Positions 49,212 through 55,915 of a DNA stretch of 58,992 nt are shown piece after piece. Positions within the stretch are counted from its first letter, which is position 1. Each line of letters opens with the position of its first letter. A model generated the notes under the pieces. The model made no database searches, was not told where the DNA came from, and saw only the letters and a program-made list of their open reading frames with translations. A program made the translations under genes and the position numbers. The stretch is from JAWKIW01 sp046331175 (GTDB lineage Bacteria > Actinomycetota > Acidimicrobiia > Acidimicrobiales > Acidimicrobilacustridaceae), in the NCBI GenBank assembly GCA_046331175.1, contig JAXLRI010000021.1:1-58992 (forward strand), written 5' to 3'.

Positions 49212-50228
49212 ATGGCCAGCACCCGCACCCAGCTGACCGAGCTCGGCACCGCGGTCGGGCTCTGCTGGGATCCAGGTGGGAGCTGGCCCGAATCGGTCGA
49301 GTCGACCGAGGTGCCCGGCATCGCCCCCGAGGTCTGGCAGCCGATCGTCCTGCCCGCCACCGCGACCCACAGCCCCGACCAGAACCTCCTGCTGCGGGCG
49401 CTGCACAACGGCCACGAGTTCCGCCGGCTCGTCCTGCGCGGCCGCGCTCCCGAGCACGTCGAGTGGAGCGGAGGCGGCCGATCCGTGTGGACCTCCGACG
49501 TCCCTCGCGACCTCACCGTCGACCGGGTCTGGTTCCTGCAGGCCAAGTACGACTCCACCTGCGTGCTGAACACGGCACCGGGCACGCTCGTCGACGAGCT
49601 CCTGGCCGACGACGCCCCACCCAGCCGCCCCTCCTGGTACGAGGAGGTGGCGCTGCCCGAGCTGCAAGCCTACTACCGGGCCGTGCGCCGTCGGCCCGGC
49701 CTCGACCACCTGCCCACCGACGTGCGCGACATCGACGCCCCCCACCGCGCCGCCATCAAGGTCGCGCTGCGGTCCGGGGCCGAGGCGAGCGCAGCCGAGG
49801 AGCGCAGCTACGCCGACCTGTGCGCGGCGGTGTCGGTGGCCACCACGCTGCGCTGGCGCCGCCGGCTGTCGAGCGCCACCAAGCCCCAGCAGACCCAGAT
49901 GCTGTTCCGGATGCTGCGCATCGCCGGCGGCCCCTACTGGCTGCTCGGGACCAAGGGCAGTGCCGCCGTGCAGCTGGCGGTGTGCGACACCCGCTCGTGG
50001 CGCGACCGGTTCGCGCTGCGGCGCTTCACCGTGGTCGACGCCCACGCCGGCCAACCGCAGGTCAACTGGCGGGCGGTGATCCTCGAGCGCGAGACCGGGG
50101 TCGAGCGAGCGGTCGAGGGGTGCTGCGAGATCCGGTGGTCCCACGGCAAGCTGTCGGGCCACCCCGAGTGCAAGGTGCAGGTCACCACCCCGCTCGAGGC
50201 CATGCCCGGCTACGAGCCGATGGCCTGA
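49212..50228 (+). CDS. Uncharacterised protein, candidate restriction-type nuclease
   Basis: 338 residues, no family recognised with certainty. The middle has DLTVDRVWFLQAKYDSTC (Gln110-Ala-Lys112), which could be the QxK variant of the PD-(D/E)xK core with an acidic residue before it. Later come a basic helical stretch (LRWRRRLSSATKPQQTQM) and a beta-rich end (FTVVDAHAGQPQVNWRAVILERE, CCEIRWSHGKLSGHPECKVQV). No transmembrane segment. Third gene of a tightly packed operon with a DNA methyltransferase and a small protein, which suggests a restriction partner. Inference only. Confidence 0.6.
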   Translation: MASTRTQLTELGTAVGLCWDPGGSWPESVESTEVPGIAPEVWQPIVLPATATHSPDQNLLLRALHNGHEFRRLVLRGRAPEHVEWSGGGRSVWTSDVPRDLTVDRVWFLQAKYDSTCVLNTAPGTLVDELLADDAPPSRPSWYEEVALPELQAYYRAVRRRPGLDHLPTDVRDIDAPHRAAIKVALRSGAEASAAEERSYADLCAAVSVATTLRWRRRLSSATKPQQTQMLFRMLRIAGGPYWLLGTKGSAAVQLAVCDTRSWRDRFALRRFTVVDAHAGQPQVNWRAVILERETGVERAVEGCCEIRWSHGKLSGHPECKVQVTTPLEAMPGYEPMA

Positions 50229-50248
50229 GCCGCACCGTCGACGAGCCT

Positions 50249-50282
50249 CCGCCCGCATCCCCGCCCTCCCCGAGGCGGGCGG
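50249..50282 (+). terminator. Hairpin after the methyltransferase locus
   Basis: Arms CCGCCCGC (50249-50256) and GCGGGCGG (50275-50282), 21 nt after the stop of the third gene. No U-tract. Confidence 0.45.
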
Positions 50283-50442
50283 GCGGCGGTTGCCCGCACC
50301 CCTTCCCTCGGCATCGCCGCGCTGGCATGATGCGTCGGCGGGCTCGCGATCCCCCGCTGCACGCGCCACCACCCGGGCTCGGGCCCGTCCTCCCGGCGCC
50401 GGCGATCGCCTCCACGTTCCTGCGACCCGGAGGCACCGTCTC

Positions 50443-51453
50443 GTGCAGCCCCTGCCCCTGCCCCCGCCATCCCCCGACCCCCGCGCCCACGCGCCCGCAC
50501 CCGACCCCGGTCCCGGTCCCGACCCCGGTCCCGATCCCGATCCCGCCGAGGCTCCCGTGCCCGGCACCACCGGGGCGCCGGGTGCTCCCCTCACCCTCGA
50601 CGACCTCGAGGCCGTCGCTCGCAACCTGACGGCCTTGTCCGGCCTGGTGCCCGAGCTCGACCCACCGGTGGTGGTCGGGTCGTCGTCGAGCACCGACGAG
50701 GTCGCCGTGCGCCCCCTCGAGGGCGACGACCCCGTCAGTGGCCTGGTCGGCGAGCGGGTGCCCGACCACTGGGACCTGGTGGCGCTGGTCGCCACCGGGC
50801 GCACCTACGCCCTCGACGCCGACCGACCCACCGACAGCGCCCGGGCCCACCGCGGCGCCCCCGTCGGCCGGGTGCTGTTCACCCACGTCGTCGCCCGCAC
50901 GGGCGCCTCGGCGGCCATGGTGCAGCCCTTCGACGGCGAACCCCAGCTCCTGCCGTCGGCCCCGGGCGCACCGGCCGGACGGGCCGACGACGCCCTGCGC
51001 CGGATGCTGGACCTGCCCACCGCACCCCCGACCCACGACGTGGCCGAGCTGTGGGCCCTGCAATGGGTCGACGCCGTGCTCGCCGCCGCCCACCGCGACC
51101 CGGCACGCCCCCTGCGCTGGCCCGAGGTCGCGCGCCTCCACCCGGCGGCGCGGGTGGCGGCGCGCGACCCGCTGCTCGCCTCGCTGCTGTCGGGCGACCT
51201 CGTGCGGCTCGGCCGGGCCTTCGCCCGGGTCACCCCGTGGTCGTTCCTCCGCCACGACTGCGCGGTCGGCCGCTGGTCGGTCGAGGGCATCGACGCGGCC
51301 GCGGCGGCGTGGATGGACGACGGCATGTTCAGCCGGTGGACGATGCAGGCGTTCCCCTTCCTCGAGGACGAGCTCGACGACCTCGACGACCTCCTGCCCC
51401 CGGCCGTGGCCGACCAGGTGCGCAGCGCGCTCGCCGGCTGGGACCTCGTCTGA
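50443..51453 (+). CDS. Hypothetical protein with DP/GP repeat N-terminus
   Basis: 336 residues from the GTG at 50443 (GGAGG 9 nt upstream). The first about 45 residues are low-complexity (PLPLPPPSPDPRAHAP, then DPGPGPDPGP-type repeats), from hexamer DNA repeats at about 50500-50550. The rest looks structured: LTLDDLEAVARNLTALSGLVPELD, HWDLVALVATGRTYALD, LRWPEVARLHPAARVAARDPLL, WSVEGIDAAAAAWMDDGMFSRW, and an acidic EDELDDLDDLLPP near the end. No family recognised and no catalytic motif visible. A shorter start at GTG 50558 after the repeats is possible. Confidence 0.55.
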   Translation: MQPLPLPPPSPDPRAHAPAPDPGPGPDPGPDPDPAEAPVPGTTGAPGAPLTLDDLEAVARNLTALSGLVPELDPPVVVGSSSSTDEVAVRPLEGDDPVSGLVGERVPDHWDLVALVATGRTYALDADRPTDSARAHRGAPVGRVLFTHVVARTGASAAMVQPFDGEPQLLPSAPGAPAGRADDALRRMLDLPTAPPTHDVAELWALQWVDAVLAAAHRDPARPLRWPEVARLHPAARVAARDPLLASLLSGDLVRLGRAFARVTPWSFLRHDCAVGRWSVEGIDAAAAAWMDDGMFSRWTMQAFPFLEDELDDLDDLLPPAVADQVRSALAGWDLV

Positions 51454-51578
51454 GGCCTCCGGCCGGGCGGCGCGGTCCGTCCCATCGGGTGGCGCCCCGT
51501 CCCCTGCCTGCCCGCCTTGCCGGTGCCAGACTGCCGGCCGGGCGGGCGTCGGCCCGCCGTCGGACCCGGAGGATCCCC

Positions 51579-53018
51579 ATGCCCCTCGTGCTCGGCGTCG
51601 ACTCGTCCACCCAGTCGACCAAGGTCGAGGTCCGCGACGCCGACACCGGGACCCTCGTCGCCCACGGTCGGGCTCCCCACCCCGGCACCACGCCGCCCCG
51701 GTCCGAACAGGACCCGCACGCGTGGTGGGGAGCCCTCGCCCGAGCCGTGGCGGCCACCGGCGTCGACCGGGTCGACGCCATCGCCGTGGCCGGCCAGCAG
51801 CACGGCCTGGTCGTGCTCGACGAGGCCGGCAACGCCCTGCGCCCCGCCAAGCTCTGGAACGACACCGAGTCCGCCCCGGAGGCCGAGCGGCTGGTGGCCG
51901 AGCTCGGCGCCGACGCCTGGGCGGCGGCTTGCGGCTCGGTGCCGGTGGCGGCGTTCACCGTCACCAAGGTCGCGTGGCTGGCCACCCACGAACCCGACGT
52001 CGTGGCCCGGGCCCGCCACCTGCTGCTCCCCCACGACTGGCTGACGCACCGCCTCACCGGTGGCTTCTCCACCGACCGGGGCGACGCCTCGGGGACCGGC
52101 TACTGGTCGCCGATCGACGAGGTGTGGCGGCCAGACCTGCTCGATCGGGCCGCGCCGCGCCCCGACGGCTGGGCGGCCGCACTGCCCGAGGTGCTCGGGC
52201 CGACCGCCACGGCCGGGACCCTGCAGGGGCCGGCCGCCGGCGTCCTCGGCCTGCGCCCCGACGCGCTGGTCGCCCCTGGCACCGGCGACAACATGGCCGC
52301 AGCGCTCGGCATCGGGCTGCGACCGGGCGAGGTGGCGATCTCGATCGGCACCTCGGGCACGGCCTTCGCCGTGCACGACCACCCGACCGCCGACCCCACC
52401 GGTGCCGTGGCCGGCTTCGCCGATGCCACCGGTCGGTACCTGCCGCTGGTCTGCACCCTCAACGCCGCCTTGGTCCTCGACGCCGTCGGCCGCCTGCTCG
52501 GGGCCGACCACGACGCCTTCGACGCCCTGGCCCTCGCCGCCCCTCCGGGCGCCGGCGGCACCGTCCTGGTCCCGTACTTCGCCGGCGAGCGGACCCCGAA
52601 CCGGCCCGACGCCACCGGCCGCCTGGTCGGCCTCCGTCCCGAGGTCGACCGGCCGCAGGTCGCTCGAGCCGCCGTGGAGGGCGTCCTGTGCGGGCTGCTC
52701 GACGGCCTCGACGCCCTCGTCGCCGCCGGGGTGGACCTCGACGCGGCGGGGCGGCTGGTCGTGGTCGGCGGCGGGGCCCGATCGGCGGCGGTCCGCCAGG
52801 TGCTGGCCGACCTCACCGGCCGGCCGGTGACCGTCCCCGAGGGCGACGAGCACGTGGCCGCCGGCGCCTGCGCCCAGGCGGCTGCCGTCCTGCACGGGAG
52901 CGATCCCACCGAGGTCGCGGCCGCCTGGGGCCTCGGTGCCGGGGCCACGGTGGTGCCGTCGCCGGCCGCCACCGAGGCCGACGAGGTCCGGGCCGCCTAC
53001 GCCGCGGCGCGGGGCTGA
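51579..53018 (+). CDS. xylB: Xylulokinase (FGGY family carbohydrate kinase)
   Basis: 479 residues. Phosphorylates D-xylulose with ATP. Seen: LVLGVDSSTQSTKVEV (N-terminal ATP-binding strand-loop), AIAVAGQQHGLVVLD, PAKLWNDTES, LLLPHDWLTHRLTGGFSTDRGDASGTGYW, SIGTSGTAFAVHDHPTADP and the FGGY signature region near VVVGGGARSAAVRQVLADL. The GDNMAAALG segment matches the catalytic-Asp region of xylulokinases. ATG 51579 with CCGGAGGAT upstream. No xylose isomerase or transporter next to it. Another pentulose or polyol substrate is possible. Confidence 0.88.
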   Translation: MPLVLGVDSSTQSTKVEVRDADTGTLVAHGRAPHPGTTPPRSEQDPHAWWGALARAVAATGVDRVDAIAVAGQQHGLVVLDEAGNALRPAKLWNDTESAPEAERLVAELGADAWAAACGSVPVAAFTVTKVAWLATHEPDVVARARHLLLPHDWLTHRLTGGFSTDRGDASGTGYWSPIDEVWRPDLLDRAAPRPDGWAAALPEVLGPTATAGTLQGPAAGVLGLRPDALVAPGTGDNMAAALGIGLRPGEVAISIGTSGTAFAVHDHPTADPTGAVAGFADATGRYLPLVCTLNAALVLDAVGRLLGADHDAFDALALAAPPGAGGTVLVPYFAGERTPNRPDATGRLVGLRPEVDRPQVARAAVEGVLCGLLDGLDALVAAGVDLDAAGRLVVVGGGARSAAVRQVLADLTGRPVTVPEGDEHVAAGACAQAAAVLHGSDPTEVAAAWGLGAGATVVPSPAATEADEVRAAYAAARG

Positions 53019-53067
53019 TCGCGTCGGGCGACCAGGCGTGGCCCGGCGGCGATCGACGACGTCGCCC

Positions 53068-53073
53068 TAGCCT
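53068..53073 (+). promoter_or_regulatory. -10 box of leaderless promoter, thioesterase gene
   Basis: TAGCCT, 6 nt before the ATG at 53080. Confidence 0.5.
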
Positions 53074-53079
53074 GCCCCG

Positions 53080-53556
53080 ATGGCCGATCCCGCCCTGCTC
53101 ACCACGCCCGATCCCGCCTCGTTCCCGCCGCTGCCGGCCGCCCGCGCCGCCCAGTGGTCCCGGTTCGGCGCCTGGGACCGCACGTACTTCCCGAGCTTCG
53201 TCGGGCTGCAGGTGGAGGAGATCCGGCTCGGGTACGCCCGGATGCGCCTGCCCTGGAGGGACGAGCTGGCCCAGCCGGCGGGCGTGCTGCACGGCGGTGC
53301 CATCGCCACGCTCGTCGACACGGTCGTGGTGCCCGCGATCGGCGCTGTCTACGAGCAGCTGCCGCTCATGCTCACCATCTCGATGACGCTGCAGTACCTC
53401 GGCGCAGTGCGCGACCAGGACGCGGTGGCCGAGGGCTGGGTGGTCCGGCGGGGGCGGTCGACGGTCTTCTGCGAGGCGGCGGTGCGCGACGCGGCGGGGA
53501 CAGCGGTCGCCACCGGCAGCCTCGTGTACACGGTGCGCGTGCCCGACGGCGGGTGA
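53080..53556 (+). CDS. PaaI family thioesterase (hotdog fold)
   Basis: 158 residues. Acyl-CoA thioesterase of the 4HBT/PaaI type. The catalytic region QPAGVLHGGAIATLVDTV contains the HGG motif and Asp that follow the central helix in PaaI-like enzymes; LMLTISMTLQYLGAVRDQD, GWVVRRGRSTVFCEAAVRD and ATGSLVYTV complete the fold. The N-terminal 35 residues are an extension with no hydrophobic signal. Substrate unknown. Confidence 0.86.
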   Translation: MADPALLTTPDPASFPPLPAARAAQWSRFGAWDRTYFPSFVGLQVEEIRLGYARMRLPWRDELAQPAGVLHGGAIATLVDTVVVPAIGAVYEQLPLMLTISMTLQYLGAVRDQDAVAEGWVVRRGRSTVFCEAAVRDAAGTAVATGSLVYTVRVPDGG

Positions 53557-53608
53557 CGGCCCCCACCGGCAGTTGAGGGCTGAAGACCATGAAAAGCACT
53601 GGCAGGCA

Positions 53609-53637
53609 TTGACAGTGCACATCGGGCACGGCAGGAT
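53609..53637 (+). promoter_or_regulatory. Canonical sigma-70-type promoter before the surface protein gene
   Basis: TTGACA (53609-53614), a 17-nt spacer, CAGGAT (53632-53637). The block around 53570-53620 is clearly less GC-rich than its surroundings. The start codon is about 77 nt further on. Confidence 0.5.
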
Positions 53638-53714
53638 CCGGGCACCCGCTGCGACCGCGTCGGGCTCGCCGGCACCCCGGCCACCCCGGACCGCCCACCC
53701 ACGAGGTGCCCCCG

Positions 53715-55253
53715 ATGCCGTCGCCGCTCATCCTGCGGGCGCGCGCCCGCCGCCGACCCGCGGCCGCCCCCGCCGCCACGTCCCCTGCCGTGGGCGCACC
53801 CCCACCGATCGGTGCCCGACGACGCCGCCGGCTCGCGCTGCTCCTGGTGGCGGTGGTCGCCGCCGCCGGCCTCCGCGCCGCCGCCGACGAGCCGCTCGCA
53901 GTGGCCGGGGCCGAGGTCCGCCACGGGGCCGGCTTCGAGGCCACGGTGCTCGGGTGGACGAGCTGGTACGGCAGCTACCAGCTGGGCGACCTGGGTGCGG
54001 GGTGGTGCATCGACCACGGGCTGCGGGCCCCCGACCCGGCGCTCGCCTACGCGCCGACGCCCGTGGCCGACGCCTCCGCCGACACCCGCGCGGCCATGGC
54101 GTGGGCCGCCACCATGCACAGCGCCGCCGACCCGGTCGAGGCCGCCGCCGTCATGCTCGTCCTGCACGACCTCATGGGCGCTCGGTACCCGTTCGGCACC
54201 CTGCAGGTGGACCGGATGTCGGCGGCCAACCTCGGGGGCTTCGGCGGTAGGGAGGCCGTCGTGCTCGCCCGGGCCCGGGCCATCCGGGCCGAGGCCGTCG
54301 CCCACCGCCACCTGCGGGCACCGTTCCGCCTCGACCTGGCCGTCGACCTCGACCCGCCCCCGGCCCGCACCGGGCGCCTGATCGGGCGCCTCACCGACGC
54401 CGCCGGTGCGGTGGTGGTCGGCGCGCCGATGACGGCCAAGGCCGACGGCGCCGCCCTCTCCGCCGACGCCACCACCACCGGGACCGATGGCCGGGCCGTG
54501 CTCGGGCTGCGGGCCGGGGCCGGACCGGCGTGGTTCGTCGCCATGGCCGGGGTGCCCGACCCGGCCCTCTCTGCCTTCGCCTCCACCCGCGCCGTCGCCC
54601 AGCGCGTGGCCCGGCCGGCCTTCCTCCCCGTGTCGGCGGCCGCCGAGCTGGCGCCTGTCCCGCCGACCACCACCACGACGAGCCAGCCCACCACCACCAC
54701 GACCGCCCCTCCCACCACCACGACGAGCCAGCCCACCACCACCACGACCGCCCCTCCCACCACCACGACGAGCCGGCCCACCACCACCAGCATCGCTCCA
54801 CCCACCACCACGACCACGGCGGCCCCGCCGGCCACCGCGCCGCCGACGACGACACCGACCACCAGCGCGCCCTCGACCACCACCTCGTCCACCTCGGTCA
54901 CACCGACGACGCCGACCACGACCGCCCCCCCGACCACCACAAGCACCCCCGCCACCCAGCTCCCACCGGACAGCCCTGCGGGGCCGCCCCCCACCGCGGT
55001 GGCCGGGCCGGCGCCGGTGCTGCCCCGCACCGGTGGTGCCGTCGGCGGCCTCGTCGCGGTCGGCGGCGGCCTGGTGCTGGTGGGCCTGGCCGCCCTCGCC
55101 GCCAGCCGCCGGCCCGGGCGTCGGCCCGGTCGCCCTGCCGGCCGTCCCACCGGTCGATCCCGCCCGGGCGGGATCCTCGGCGCCACGCCACGCCGTCCCC
55201 CCACCCGGTCGGCGTCGGCGCGACCCGGATCGGGCGACGCCATCGCCCGGTGA
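53715..55253 (+). CDS. LPxTG-type cell-surface protein with Thr/Pro stalk
   Basis: 512 residues. Arg-rich N-terminus and a signal segment (RLALLLVAVVAAAGLRAAA, about 39-57). Then a globular domain with GWTSWYGSYQLGDLGAGWCIDHGL (Cys98), resembling the thioester-type adhesin domain of actinobacterial surface proteins; then a carboxypeptidase-regulatory-like beta domain (GRLIGRLTDAAGAVVVGAPM). A Thr/Pro/Ser stalk of about 100 residues encoded by 45-bp repeats follows, then LPRTGG, a hydrophobic helix and an unusually long (about 45 residues) Arg/Pro/Gly tail. The ATG at 53715 has GAGG upstream (GTG 53706 possible). Likely sortase-anchored. The thioester-domain call is inference. Confidence 0.72.
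   Translation: MPSPLILRARARRRPAAAPAATSPAVGAPPPIGARRRRRLALLLVAVVAAAGLRAAADEPLAVAGAEVRHGAGFEATVLGWTSWYGSYQLGDLGAGWCIDHGLRAPDPALAYAPTPVADASADTRAAMAWAATMHSAADPVEAAAVMLVLHDLMGARYPFGTLQVDRMSAANLGGFGGREAVVLARARAIRAEAVAHRHLRAPFRLDLAVDLDPPPARTGRLIGRLTDAAGAVVVGAPMTAKADGAALSADATTTGTDGRAVLGLRAGAGPAWFVAMAGVPDPALSAFASTRAVAQRVARPAFLPVSAAAELAPVPPTTTTTSQPTTTTTAPPTTTTSQPTTTTTAPPTTTTSRPTTTSIAPPTTTTTAAPPATAPPTTTPTTSAPSTTTSSTSVTPTTPTTTAPPTTTSTPATQLPPDSPAGPPPTAVAGPAPVLPRTGGAVGGLVAVGGGLVLVGLAALAASRRPGRRPGRPAGRPTGRSRPGGILGATPRRPPTRSASARPGSGDAIAR
54675..54790. repeat. 45-bp repeat encoding Thr/Pro stalk
   Basis: About 2.5 copies of a 45-bp unit (15 codons), nearly exact, giving SQPTTTTTAPPTTTT; surrounded by further ACC-rich DNA to about 54960. 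Prone to slippage, so stalk length may vary. Confidence 0.8.
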
Positions 55254-55317
55254 ACCAGCGCCGTGGGATGCTGCGAGGCCGAGCCGGCGCAGGGCCGGCC
55301 AGTGCAGGAGGAGCGCC

Positions 55318-55812
55318 ATGGACGTCCGCGGCACCCACGTGTTCGACGCCCCCATCGACCAGGTCTGGGCCATGTTCCGCGACCCGGACAGCCACGTCGC
55401 CAAGTTCGCGTCGATGGGCCACCGCAACATCGAGGTGGTCGATGCGCAGGAGGAGGACGACCGGCTCGTGCTCACCATCCGCCGCGAGGTCACCGTCGAG
55501 GTCCCCGGCTTCGCCCGGAAGGTGCTCCGTCCCACCAACACCGTCACCTCGGTCGACGACTGGCGCCGCCATGCCGACGGGACCTGCTCGGGCGTCTACA
55601 CCGTCGACGCCCCCGGCGTGCCCATCGACGTGCGGGGCAGCACGCGCCTGGCCCCCGACGGCGATCGCACCACCTACGACGTCGAGGTGACCGTCTCGGT
55701 CAACATCCCGCTGATCGGCGGCAAGATCTCCTCGTGGGCCCGCAAGGACGTCGAGCAGCAGCTGCTCGACGAGTTCGCCGCCGGCGACCGGTGGCTGACC
55801 GACCACCCCTGA
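55318..55812 (+). CDS. DUF2505 domain-containing protein (SRPBCC-like)
   Basis: 164 residues, the usual size for DUF2505. START/SRPBCC-type small-ligand or lipid-binding fold is likely. Seen: THVFDAPIDQVWAMFRDPDS (typical first strand and helix of the superfamily), RLVLTIRREVTVEVPGFARKVL, TVTSVDDWRR and VNIPLIGGKISSWARKDVEQQL in the C-terminal helix, which is the DUF2505 signature. ATG 55318 with GGAGGAG upstream. No enzyme activity is known for the family. Confidence 0.85.
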   Translation: MDVRGTHVFDAPIDQVWAMFRDPDSHVAKFASMGHRNIEVVDAQEEDDRLVLTIRREVTVEVPGFARKVLRPTNTVTSVDDWRRHADGTCSGVYTVDAPGVPIDVRGSTRLAPDGDRTTYDVEVTVSVNIPLIGGKISSWARKDVEQQLLDEFAAGDRWLTDHP

Positions 55813-55915
55813 CCGGGAGACCACGACCGACGACCGACGAGTGCCGAATCGACGAGCGACGAGTCGACGGCCGCCAACGCCGGCACCCGGTCACCGACCC
55901 GGGCGGCGCCGCCGG

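Noticed and set aside
47361..50228. Horizontal transfer of the methyltransferase locus shown by base composition
   Set aside because: By eye GC content and codon use resemble the neighbours; no repeats, integrase or tRNA flank it. A computed GC/codon profile would be needed.
53589..53612. Seven-codon reading frame as a leader peptide
   Set aside because: Very short, lies across the proposed -35 box and so probably upstream of the transcription start; no conserved attenuator structure seen.
53349..55547. Long Gly/Arg-rich minus-strand frame opposite the surface protein
   Set aside because: Its Gly-Gly-Arg and Trp repeats are the complement of the Thr/Pro stalk DNA; no start signal or motif.
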